From an uncultured Holophagaceae bacterium (GTDB lineage Bacteria > Acidobacteriota > Holophagae > Holophagales > Holophagaceae), in the NCBI GenBank assembly GCA_903890595.1, contig CAITBU010000191.1, forward strand, positions 1-6,026: a stretch of DNA of 6,026 bases, written 5' to 3'. This document shows, piece after piece, positions 1-6,026 of this stretch (position 1 is the first letter of the stretch; the number at the start of each line of letters is the position of its first letter). The position numbers were made by a program, and so were the translations under genes. Below the pieces are notes generated by a model. It saw only the letters and a list, made by a program, of their open reading frames with translations. It did no database searches and had not been told where the DNA came from.

Positions 1-1
1 C

Positions 2-739
2 GAGAGCATCAGCCGGGGCGCCAAGGCTGAGCTCATTGAGGCCAACCTCCGCCTGGTGGTCAGCATTGCCAAGCGGTACACCAACCGCGGTCTCCAGTTC
101 CTGGACCTCATCCAGGAAGGCAACATCGGGCTCATGAAGGCCGTGGACAAGTTCGAATACAGCCGCGGCTTCAAGTTCTCCACCTATGCCACCTGGTGGA
201 TCCGGCAGGCCATCACCCGCGCCATCGCGGATCAGGCCCGCACCATCCGCATCCCCGTCCACATGATCGAGACCATCAACAAGCTCATTCGCACCCAGCG
301 GGAGCTGGTCCAGAAGCTGGGCCGGGAACCCTCCAGCGAAGAGATCGCCAACGCCATGGACATGCCCGTCGGGAAGGTCCGGAAGGTCATGAAGATCGCC
401 CAGGAGCCCATCTCCCTGGAGACGCCCATCGGCGAGGAGGAAGACTCCCACTTGGGGGACTTCATCGAGGACAAGACCGTGGTCTCCCCTGTGGAGCAGG
501 TCGTGCAGCAGCGCCTCAAGGAGACCGTCCGCAACGTCCTCAACACCCTCAGCGAGCGGGAAGAGCGCGTCCTCCGCATGCGCTTCGGCGTGGGCGACGA
601 CGGCTCCGAGCACACGCTGGAGGAGGTCGGCAGCGAGTTCGCCGTCACCCGCGAGCGCATCCGCCAGATCGAGTCCAAGGCCCTGCGCAAGATTCGCCAC
701 CCGAGGTACTCGAAGACCCTAAAGGCCTTCCTGGGCTAA
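2..739 (+). CDS. rpoD: RNA polymerase primary sigma factor RpoD (sigma-70), C-terminal part, 5' truncated
   Basis: This is the housekeeping sigma subunit, which directs RNA polymerase to -10/-35 promoters. The frame is open from base 2 to the TAA at 737-739, giving 245 residues; the N-terminal part, where regions 1.1 and 1.2 would lie, is off the left edge. In visible-residue numbering, region 2 begins with EANLRLVVSIAKRYTNRG (about 13-30) and continues with DLIQEGNIGLMKAVDKFEY. The -10 recognition and melting segment FSTYATWWIRQAITRAI is at about 59-75. Region 3 starts at TIRIPVHMIETINKL (about 81-95). Region 4.1 contains LSEREERVLRMRFGVG, and the region 4.2 helix-turn-helix for the -35 element, TLEEVGSEFAVTRERIRQIE, is at about 205-224. 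The near-consensus region 2 and 3 motifs favour the primary sigma factor over an RpoS-, RpoH- or ECF-type factor. A GTG at 56 is internal to region 2.1 and is not the start. The protein ends normally with a short tail after region 4.2, and a terminator-like hairpin follows 14 bases later. Confidence 0.96.
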   Translation, partial: ESISRGAKAELIEANLRLVVSIAKRYTNRGLQFLDLIQEGNIGLMKAVDKFEYSRGFKFSTYATWWIRQAITRAIADQARTIRIPVHMIETINKLIRTQRELVQKLGREPSSEEIANAMDMPVGKVRKVMKIAQEPISLETPIGEEEDSHLGDFIEDKTVVSPVEQVVQQRLKETVRNVLNTLSEREERVLRMRFGVGDDGSEHTLEEVGSEFAVTRERIRQIESKALRKIRHPRYSKTLKAFLG

Positions 740-753
740 GCGCACTTTCCCAC

Positions 754-791
754 GACCTAAAAAGCCCCGCCCCCGCGGGGCTTTTTAGGTC
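754..791. terminator. Intrinsic terminator hairpin after rpoD, possibly bidirectional
   Basis: Bases 754-770 and 775-791 are perfect reverse complements, forming a 17-bp stem closed by a CCCC loop at 771-774. The core is a GCCCCGC/GCGGGGC block. It is flanked by an A-run on the left arm and TTTTTA on the right arm, so a transcript from either strand has a GC stem followed by a U-rich stretch. It starts 14 bases after the rpoD stop codon, the expected place for a Rho-independent terminator. The gene downstream is on the same strand, so the symmetry is not needed for convergent genes. Function is inferred from structure only. Confidence 0.88.
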
Positions 792-810
792 ATTCTTGGT
801 TCATCGTTTC

Positions 811-814
811 GGAG
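811..814 (+). promoter_or_regulatory. Shine-Dalgarno site for the kinase GTG start
   Basis: GGAG lies 9 bases upstream of the GTG at 824-826, a normal spacing. No ATG is available in frame between the terminator hairpin and the kinase glycine-rich loop, so this site supports the GTG as the real start. Confidence 0.6.
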
Positions 815-823
815 CGGCTGACG

Positions 824-1795
824 GTGCTTTCCAAGGACCAGACCCTGGGCAAATACCAGATCCTGGATCGCCTCGGTTCAGGGGGCTTCGGAGCTGTTTA
901 CCTGGCCCTGGACACCTGGGTGAACCGCAAGGTGGCCCTCAAGGTTCCGCACCAGCAGCAGGACGAGATCGTCGACCTGCTGAAGGAACCCCGGATCATG
1001 GCGGGCCTGAAGCACCCCAACATCGTCGAGCTGATCACCGTCGAGCGGAAGAACGGCATCTTCTTCATGGTGCTGGAGTACGTCGAAGGGGAGAGCCTCG
1101 ACCGCATGATTCGGCGGGACCGCACCGTCCCCCCCACGAGGGCCCTGGAGATCGGCCTGGACGTGTGCAGCGCCATGGCCTTCGCCCACGGCCACCAGGT
1201 GCTCCACCGGGACCTCCGCCCCGCCAACATCCTGGTGAATCGCGAGGGCGTGGCCAAGGTCACGGACTTTGGCACCTCCCGGGTGCTGGAGCTGCAGCAT
1301 GTCCCCTATGCGCCCACCCGCATTGGCTCCCCGCCCTACATGGCCCCCGAGCACTTCCGTGGGCGGGCCGTCTTCCAGTCGGATCTCTGGTCCCTGGGTA
1401 TCACCCTCTACGAGATGCTCACGGGCACGGTGCCCTTCTATGACGCCGACCCCCTCAAGATCGCCCAGGCCTTCAGCACGCAGCAGATCCTCGCCCCGCA
1501 CCTGCGCAACCCCGTGGTCCCCAAGGCCTTCTCTGAAGTGGTCATGAAGGCCCTGGCCATCAACCTCGGCGAGCGCCACCTCAGCGCCCAGGCCTTCCTG
1601 GAGGCCCTGCGCCGCCTCAAGGAGAACGTCGCCCGGGAGACCCGCCCCCTCGGCACCGCCGTGATGCCCTCCTCCTCGGGGCCCCACACGTCCTACCGTG
1701 CGGGCGCCGGAACCCAGGCCCGACTTTGCCGCTTCTGCTACCGGCAGCTGCCGCGCATGGCGGTGCTCTGCCCCAACTGCGGAGAAAAGAACTGA
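824..1795 (+). CDS. Soluble Hanks-type Ser/Thr protein kinase with C-terminal zinc ribbon
   Basis: The product is a 323-residue kinase expected to transfer phosphate from ATP to Ser/Thr of partner proteins in the cytoplasm. The visible catalytic motifs are the glycine loop GSGGFGAVY (18-26, G18/G20/G23), the ATP-anchoring K40, the probable helix-C E55, HRDLRPAN (128-135, catalytic D130 and metal-binding N135), DFG (148-150), YMAPE (172-176), D187 in SDLWSLG, and R251 near the end of the domain. The usual Lys of HRDLKPxN is Arg132, a conservative change. T165 and S169 are possible activation-loop phosphorylation sites. The domain ends near residue 268. A Ser/Pro/Gly-rich linker (about 270-299) leads to a zinc ribbon with C302-x2-C305 and C316-x2-C319. 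There is no hydrophobic segment and no PASTA or other sensor domain, unlike many membrane-bound bacterial kinases. The GTG start is supported by GGAG at 811. The TGA stop overlaps the next start codon by one base, so translation of the tamB-like gene is probably coupled. The substrate is unknown. The kinase call is secure; an active enzyme is expected from the intact motifs. Confidence 0.95.
   Translation: MLSKDQTLGKYQILDRLGSGGFGAVYLALDTWVNRKVALKVPHQQQDEIVDLLKEPRIMAGLKHPNIVELITVERKNGIFFMVLEYVEGESLDRMIRRDRTVPPTRALEIGLDVCSAMAFAHGHQVLHRDLRPANILVNREGVAKVTDFGTSRVLELQHVPYAPTRIGSPPYMAPEHFRGRAVFQSDLWSLGITLYEMLTGTVPFYDADPLKIAQAFSTQQILAPHLRNPVVPKAFSEVVMKALAINLGERHLSAQAFLEALRRLKENVARETRPLGTAVMPSSSGPHTSYRAGAGTQARLCRFCYRQLPRMAVLCPNCGEKN
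1714..1792 (+). other. Zinc-ribbon module at the kinase C-terminus
   Basis: This segment encodes about residues 298-323 of the kinase. Two CxxC knuckles (CRFC and CPNC) are separated by 10 residues, and the last knuckle is followed by GEKN at the extreme C-terminus. The pattern matches the short treble-clef/zinc-ribbon domains found at the ends of many bacterial regulatory proteins. It probably binds one zinc ion and acts as a protein-interaction or redox-sensitive element. Metal binding is inferred from cysteine spacing; the partner cannot be read from the sequence. Confidence 0.75.
1781..1784 (+). promoter_or_regulatory. Shine-Dalgarno site setting the tamB-like start at 1795
   Basis: GGAG sits inside the last kinase codons, 10 bases before the ATG at 1795-1797. 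Together with the TGATG stop/start overlap, it favours the ATG at 1795 over the in-frame ATG at 1726. The earlier ATG would overlap the kinase zinc ribbon by 70 bases and would add 23 residues before the natural membrane anchor. Confidence 0.65.
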
Positions 1796-4700
1796 TGGTC
1801 TGGCACCCCGCCAAGGACGCAGTGCTGCGGCTTTGGGGCCGCCGCTGGGTTCGCCGGGTGTCCTACTGCGTGGTGGCCGGTGCCACCGCCCTGACCCTGG
1901 GACCCTGGCTGGCTACCCGCCCCGTGGTCCTGCAGTGGGCCCTGGGCCACCTCAACAGCCTGGTCCAGCGGGAGACCGGACTGACGCTGGCCATCTCCGG
2001 CGTGGAATTCCGCCCAGCCCTGGGTCGCCTGGTGCTCCATGGCGTCCGCCTCGGTGGCGACCTGCTCACCGTGGCGCGCATCGAGGTTCAAGTTGACCCC
2101 TGGGGCCTGCTGCGCCCCACCCGAAGGATTCACGCCCTCCGCCTGGAGCACCCCCACCTGCGCTTGACGGAGGCGGGCCTGGCAGCCTTCCATCTGCGGG
2201 AGCGCCCCCCCCGCACGCAGCCTCTGCCGCAGGTCATCCTGGAGCTGATCAGCCTCACCGGCGGCGAGGTGGTGGTGCCTGTGCCTTTCCGGGGCATCCC
2301 TGCCCTGCAGTTCCAGTTCGATGTGAAGGCCACGGGCTCCACCCCCAACCAGGTGCGCCTGGACCTGGCGGGGGCCCAGCTGTCTGTGCAGGGCCCGGCA
2401 GGCTGGGAGCGAGGACGCCTGGACCTCAACGGCGACGTCTCCGAGGCCGAGGTGCTGGTGCGGGAGGCCTACCTCCGCCTGGGTGACAGCCAGGTGCGCC
2501 TGAGTGGCCGCTATGCCCCTGGCACGCCCGCCGATCCCCACCGCGTGGAGGGCCGCCTGGGTGGGGTCCTGGATGTGGCCCAGGGTCTGCGCTGGGCCGG
2601 CCTCGCCCAACCCCCCGCCACCGGCAACCTGGACCTGACCGCCACCGTGCAGGGATCCCTGCGCAATCCCACCTGGACCTTCACCGCCGAGGGACAGGGT
2701 CTGCGCCCCGCCCGGAGCGGCTTTGCGCCGGGGGATCTGGAGCTCCGAGCCAACGGGAGCCTGCGCCAAGCCCGCCTGGAGCGGGTGGTCTGGTCCTCGC
2801 CCCAGGGCCTGCTGGAAGCCCAGGGGGAGTGGGGCCGGGACACGGGCCTGCGGGCCACCCTGGACGGCACAGACCTGGACCTGGAGGCGGCGGGCCTGGC
2901 CCTGCGCCTACCGGAGCTTCAGGGCGTGCGAGCCAGCCTCCAGGCCCAGGTGCAGGGTCCCCTCCCCGTGGCTCTGGCCCGGTGGCAGGGGCATGTCGGC
3001 GGCACCTTGCGCCAGGGGGACCGAGAGGCGGGTGCCTTCGAGGCCACCCTCGCTGACGGCCGCGCCATCCTGGAGCACCTCCGCCTGGACCTAAAGGAGC
3101 TCCAGCTTGAAGGTAAGGGGGAGGGCCTCCTGGACCGCAGCGGCCTCCTCCGCGCGGAGGGCGAGGGCCAGGCCCACCTCGGCGCGGGCCAGGTGGCCCG
3201 GGCCCTGGTGGCCTGGGGCCTGGTTCCCTTGGACATGGACGGTCAGGCCAAGGCCGAGGCCAAGGCCCGGTGGACCCGAGCGGCAGGCCTCGACCTGGCA
3301 GGCCGGGTCGACGTCACCCAGCCCCGCTGGCATGGCGCGACAGCCGACAGCCTCGGAGGCCAGGTGGAGATCCGGGGGGCCGATCTGTGGGTCAAGGCCC
3401 TGGACCTCCGCAAGGGGGACGGCCATGCCGAAGGCAACCTCTGGCTCACCTGGGCCACCCTGCCGCCGGGCCAGCCGCAGACCGACATGTGCTTCAGCGC
3501 CTTCCGTCTGCCCCTGGCCGAGGGCCTGCAGGCGGTCCCCCTTCAGGATGCTGAGGGGAAGAAGCTCCCGCTGGATGGACTGGCCAGTGGCTGGGTTCGA
3601 ATGGAGGGTCCCTTCCGCCAGCTACGCCTGACCGGAAATGCTCAAGTCGAATCTGCTGAGGTTTACGGATTAAGAGTTCCAGTGGTCTCATCGGACTTCA
3701 GTTTGGATATCGAGACCCTGCGGCTGGCGCTGTCCGACCTTCGGGTGGCTGAGCGACGGGAGCTGCTCGGCTACGGAGAGATCCCCCCGGAAGGGGCTCT
3801 GGCCCTCACCGGCAAGGCCCAGATGGACTTCGACCGCTGGACCTGGTGGGTGGACCTGAGCGGGCGGCTGGACACCCACCCCTTGGCCCTCCCCGGCCCC
3901 CGCTTCCAGGCCCAGGTGGAGGCCCGCCTACTGGGGCCCATCACGGCCCCCTTCGGCAGCCTGGACCTACCCCAGGGCCGGGTCAGCTTCAGCCGGGGCA
4001 GGCTCTTCTTCGCCGAGCGCAGCGTGGACACACTCCATGGCCAGGTCCGCTTGGAGCAGGGCCTGCTGGAGGGCAGCCTCGCCGTGGCAGGTCAGGCTCG
4101 CCCCCTCCTGGGCTTCAAGGTTGCCCAGACTGGGCCGGACCTCGCGGGCAATCTGGACCTCCTGCTGTCGCCAGAGAGTGCGGATACAGCCACCCTCGCC
4201 CGTAGCCTCACGGGGGACCTCCTGGAGGACCTGAGCCTACGGGCCACCGCCACCGGACGCTGGAGGCTCGGCCAGGACCTTGCCTGGCGCGGCTCTGTGG
4301 ATGCGCTCTCGGCCCGCTTCAAGGCCTTCGAGCTGCATCAGGTCGGGGTCTCGGCCCTGGCGGGGGACACGCAGGGTGCCGGAGTTGACCTCTCCTTCGA
4401 AGGCGGCGGCCGCTCCTCCGCCGACGCCACCACCACCCAGGCTGCCCGGCTGCACCTCTCAGGCACCGTACCCTTCACCGCCGACGGCCCCTTGGCGATC
4501 CAGGCCCAGGGGTCAGCTGATCTCGGCCACCTGAAGGCCATCTTGGATCGAGTCATGGAGGTGGACGAGTACAGCCTCCTCTCGGACCTGCAAGTGGCGG
4601 GCACCAGCCGTTTCGACCTGCTGGCCCACGGCACTTACCGCGCCCCGCTCCTGGACGGCACCCTGGGCCTGGAGAAGGGCCAGGCGCGGCTCCGGGGCTA

Positions 4701-5883
4701 CCAGGGGGTGGAGGACCTCCGGGGCGAACTGGTCCTCAAGGACCGCACCATCACCCTGCCCGCCACCAGCCCCCTGCGGGGTACCATGGCCCACGGGGAC
4801 CTTCGACTCACGGGCAGCTCCAACTGGCAACCCGGCGGACTGGACCGCTACGCGCTGGCAGCGACACTGGCCAACTTCCAGCTGCGAGACCTGCCCGAAG
4901 GCCTGGACCTCCAAGGCACCCTGCGGGCCAGCCTGGAGGGTGGCGAGGAGGGAGGCCTCCTCAAGGGGACCCTGCGGGCCGACCGCCTGCACTTCCAGAC
5001 CGAGGTCAAGCTCACGGACCTCATCCTCCGCAGTGCCCTCGGCGATACCAGCAGCCTACTGGGCCTGGACCTGGACGACCCATTGGACCGCATCCGCCTG
5101 GACCTGGAGCTGGAGCTGCGCAACCCCTGGAGCTTTGACACCAACCTCCTGAAGCTGGAGGGCCGCACCGAGGGGCCCTTCCAGGTGCTCGGGACCCTGG
5201 CCCACCCTGTCCCCAAGGGGAAGCTGGTGTTCCAGCCCGGGGGCCGTCTGACGAACATCTTCCCCGCCGGCGACATGGTGGTGGACCGGGGCTCCCTGGC
5301 CTTCTCCGAGGCCCGGGCCCTAGACCCCTTGATCACCCTCCAAGGCAGCCTCAGTTCCATCCCGGGCTACACCGTCAACCTGGACATCCGCGGCACCCTC
5401 AGCAACCTCGCCATCGTTCCCAGCTCCATCCCCAGCCTGCGCCAGGATGAGATCGTGGCCATCCTCATCAACCCCGGCAATGCAGCCTACGTCGGCACCT
5501 CCGGCGCCACCTCGGGTGCCACCCAGGGCGCCATCACCTCGGGCCTGGCAGGCGCGGGCTCGGGCCTGCTGTCCACCCTGGCCTTCGGCCCCTTCCAGGA
5601 GCAGCTGCGGCGCACCTTGGGCCTGGACCGGGTCAACGTGGCCGTGCGCACCTCGACCCTCGGGACCTCAGAGACTGAGCTGACCCTGGGCAAGAGCCTC
5701 AACCTCCTGGGTCAGCGCAGCGCCTTCGTGCTCTCCCACAAGAAGAGTGGAGAACTGACCATCACCACGGGGCAGGTGGAGTGGCGCTTTGGCGACTTCA
5801 TCCTGCAGCTGGGCGCCAGCAAGAGCGGCAGCACCGGCCTGGGCATGTCTGGGGATGTGCGCCACACCTGGAGCCCCAAGTAA
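1795..5883 (+). CDS. tamB: TamB-like translocation/assembly module protein (DUF490, AsmA-like superfamily)
   Basis: This is a 1362-residue envelope protein, close in size to E. coli TamB (about 1260 residues). TamB proteins are anchored in the inner membrane and span the periplasm as a long hydrophobic beta-groove. They work with TamA in outer-membrane protein assembly and with YhdP/YdbH in phospholipid transport to the outer membrane. An Arg-rich stretch (RRWVRR, 16-21) precedes a single hydrophobic anchor at about 22-40. The body (about 60-1140) is made of repeated amphipathic beta-strands with recurring LDL, LxG and GxL patterns, as in AsmA-like repeat proteins. The conserved C-terminal TamB domain covers about 1144-1362, with GRLTNIFPAGDMVVDRGSLAF, then IVPSSIPSLRQDEIVAILINPG at about 1207-1228, then a Gly/Ala-rich stretch and final strands such as VEWRFGDFILQLG. 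The ATG at 1795 is chosen because of the TGATG overlap with the kinase gene and the GGAG at 1781. No TamA/BamA-type barrel gene is in the window. A patch of unusual codons lies at about residues 612-640. The family call is firm; pairing with a TamA and the lipid-transport role are inferred from the family. Confidence 0.92.
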   Translation: MVWHPAKDAVLRLWGRRWVRRVSYCVVAGATALTLGPWLATRPVVLQWALGHLNSLVQRETGLTLAISGVEFRPALGRLVLHGVRLGGDLLTVARIEVQVDPWGLLRPTRRIHALRLEHPHLRLTEAGLAAFHLRERPPRTQPLPQVILELISLTGGEVVVPVPFRGIPALQFQFDVKATGSTPNQVRLDLAGAQLSVQGPAGWERGRLDLNGDVSEAEVLVREAYLRLGDSQVRLSGRYAPGTPADPHRVEGRLGGVLDVAQGLRWAGLAQPPATGNLDLTATVQGSLRNPTWTFTAEGQGLRPARSGFAPGDLELRANGSLRQARLERVVWSSPQGLLEAQGEWGRDTGLRATLDGTDLDLEAAGLALRLPELQGVRASLQAQVQGPLPVALARWQGHVGGTLRQGDREAGAFEATLADGRAILEHLRLDLKELQLEGKGEGLLDRSGLLRAEGEGQAHLGAGQVARALVAWGLVPLDMDGQAKAEAKARWTRAAGLDLAGRVDVTQPRWHGATADSLGGQVEIRGADLWVKALDLRKGDGHAEGNLWLTWATLPPGQPQTDMCFSAFRLPLAEGLQAVPLQDAEGKKLPLDGLASGWVRMEGPFRQLRLTGNAQVESAEVYGLRVPVVSSDFSLDIETLRLALSDLRVAERRELLGYGEIPPEGALALTGKAQMDFDRWTWWVDLSGRLDTHPLALPGPRFQAQVEARLLGPITAPFGSLDLPQGRVSFSRGRLFFAERSVDTLHGQVRLEQGLLEGSLAVAGQARPLLGFKVAQTGPDLAGNLDLLLSPESADTATLARSLTGDLLEDLSLRATATGRWRLGQDLAWRGSVDALSARFKAFELHQVGVSALAGDTQGAGVDLSFEGGGRSSADATTTQAARLHLSGTVPFTADGPLAIQAQGSADLGHLKAILDRVMEVDEYSLLSDLQVAGTSRFDLLAHGTYRAPLLDGTLGLEKGQARLRGYQGVEDLRGELVLKDRTITLPATSPLRGTMAHGDLRLTGSSNWQPGGLDRYALAATLANFQLRDLPEGLDLQGTLRASLEGGEEGGLLKGTLRADRLHFQTEVKLTDLILRSALGDTSSLLGLDLDDPLDRIRLDLELELRNPWSFDTNLLKLEGRTEGPFQVLGTLAHPVPKGKLVFQPGGRLTNIFPAGDMVVDRGSLAFSEARALDPLITLQGSLSSIPGYTVNLDIRGTLSNLAIVPSSIPSLRQDEIVAILINPGNAAYVGTSGATSGATQGAITSGLAGAGSGLLSTLAFGPFQEQLRRTLGLDRVNVAVRTSTLGTSETELTLGKSLNLLGQRSAFVLSHKKSGELTITTGQVEWRFGDFILQLGASKSGSTGLGMSGDVRHTWSPK
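1858..1914 (+). other. N-terminal signal-anchor segment of the TamB-like protein
   Basis: This segment encodes about residues 22-40, a hydrophobic run rich in Val, Ala, Leu and Gly, directly after the basic RRWVRR cluster. The positive-inside pattern predicts a short cytoplasmic N-terminus and a periplasmic body. No lipobox or clear signal peptidase I site is evident, so it is more likely an uncleaved anchor, as in known TamB proteins. Confidence 0.75.
5224..5880 (+). other. Conserved TamB C-terminal domain
   Basis: This encodes about residues 1144-1362. It contains the family hallmark in which a beta-rich stretch ending in a Pro/Ser segment (PSSIPSL) is followed by an acidic helix (RQDEIVAILINPG), then a small-residue-rich helix region, then the closing beta-strands. 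In studied TamB proteins this end contacts the outer-membrane partner. The protein ends HTWSPK. Confidence 0.85.
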
Positions 5884-5902
5884 GCGCATCAGGAACTGGA
5901 AC

Positions 5903-5906
5903 GGAG
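5903..5906 (+). promoter_or_regulatory. Shine-Dalgarno site for the moaD-like gene
   Basis: GGAG is found 6 bases before the ATG at 5913, in the 29-base gap after the tamB-like stop codon. It supports the ATG at 5913 as the start and independent ribosome loading for this gene. Confidence 0.6.
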
Positions 5907-5912
5907 ACTTCG

Positions 5913-6026
5913 ATGATCACGGTGAAATGCTTTGCCCGCTACCGGCCCCTGCTGGGCTTCGACGAGGTCACCCTGCCACTGGTTCCCACCCTCGGCACCC
6001 TGTTGGCAGATCCCAGATTTGCTGCC
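5913..6026 (+). CDS. MoaD/ThiS-family sulfur-carrier protein, N-terminal part, 3' truncated
   Basis: An open frame starts at ATG 5913 and runs off the right edge, giving 38 residues. It begins MITVKCFARYRPLLGFDEVT and continues LPLVPTLGTLLADPRFAA. The pattern of a first beta-strand, then FARYRxLLG, then a second strand and a TLGTLL helix start resembles the beta-grasp fold of MoaD, the small subunit of molybdopterin synthase, which carries sulfur on its C-terminal Gly-Gly. MoaD proteins are about 80 residues long, so roughly half is missing, including the diagnostic Gly-Gly end. A ThiS-like or other ubiquitin-like sulfur carrier is the main alternative. The gene lies 29 bases after the tamB-like gene on the same strand, with no hairpin between them, so co-transcription is plausible. 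A good ribosome site (GGAG at 5903) supports the start. Confidence 0.7.
   Translation, partial: MITVKCFARYRPLLGFDEVTLPLVPTLGTLLADPRFAA

Noticed and set aside
56..58. GTG as the start of the sigma factor
   Set aside because: The frame stays open upstream to the window edge and encodes conserved region 2.1 residues (EANLRLV), so the true start lies outside the window.
196..1443. A 415-residue plus-strand open frame running from inside rpoD across the terminator into the kinase gene
   Set aside because: It overlaps two firmly identified genes in another frame, is extremely rich in Pro, Gly, Arg and His, and crosses the terminator hairpin. This is typical of an alternate frame in GC-rich DNA, where stop codons are rare.
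878..1687. A 269-residue minus-strand open frame antisense to the kinase
   Set aside because: Its composition (Gly, His, Val, Asp-rich low complexity) and full overlap with a well-supported kinase mark it as a shadow frame. No family motif is seen.
1726..1797. An alternative upstream ATG for the tamB-like protein
   Set aside because: It would overlap the kinase zinc ribbon by 70 bases and add a 23-residue extension with no family support. The ATG at 1795 has a TGATG coupling and a well-placed GGAG.
1738..2769. A 343-residue minus-strand open frame antisense to the kinase end and tamB-like start
   Set aside because: It has Gln, Gly and Ala-rich low complexity with no recognisable domain, and it lies opposite strongly supported coding sequence.
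3147..3160. A perfect 14-base palindrome (CCTCCGCGCGGAGG) inside the tamB-like gene
   Set aside because: It is short, contains only common GC-rich codons, has no T-run or second copy noticed, and is within coding sequence. It is expected by chance at this GC content.
5476..5580. A Gly/Ala/Ser/Thr-rich run with a SGATSGATQGA repeat near the TamB C-terminus
   Set aside because: TamB family members commonly have a small-residue-rich stretch directly after the acidic helix motif, so this is ordinary for the family and not an inserted repeat.

Overview
The window is GC-rich, with mostly G or C at third codon positions, and is almost entirely coding. All recognisable genes lie on the plus strand. 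The gene content (a housekeeping sigma-70 factor, a soluble Hanks-type Ser/Thr kinase and a TamB-type envelope protein) points to a GC-rich, diderm (Gram-negative) bacterium. The combination would suit Acidobacteriota such as the Holophagae, or a deltaproteobacterial/myxobacterial lineage. That taxonomic guess is inference from general character; no diagnostic marker is complete here.

Layout: bases 2-739 hold the C-terminal 245 residues of the primary sigma factor RpoD, cut by the left edge. A perfect 17-bp GC-rich hairpin with A- and T-runs (754-791) follows and looks like an intrinsic terminator, possibly working in both directions. Bases 824-1795 encode a 323-residue Ser/Thr protein kinase with all main catalytic motifs, no membrane segment and a C-terminal four-cysteine zinc ribbon. 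Its stop codon overlaps the start of the next gene in a TGATG junction. That gene (1795-5883) encodes a 1362-residue TamB/AsmA-like protein with an N-terminal membrane anchor, a long beta-rich body and the conserved TamB C-terminal domain. After 29 bases, a MoaD/ThiS-like sulfur-carrier gene starts at 5913 and runs off the right edge.

How they fit together: the hairpin separates rpoD from the following genes. The kinase and tamB-like genes appear translationally coupled and so are probably made together, suggesting (inference only) that the kinase may regulate or respond to envelope or lipid-transport state. The moaD-like gene is close enough to be co-transcribed, but its pathway (molybdenum cofactor or another sulfur-transfer pathway) has no evident link to the others. 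No RNA genes, mobile elements, CRISPR arrays or long DNA repeats were seen. Nothing clearly amounts to a new system; the kinase/zinc-ribbon/TamB coupling is the most interesting feature.
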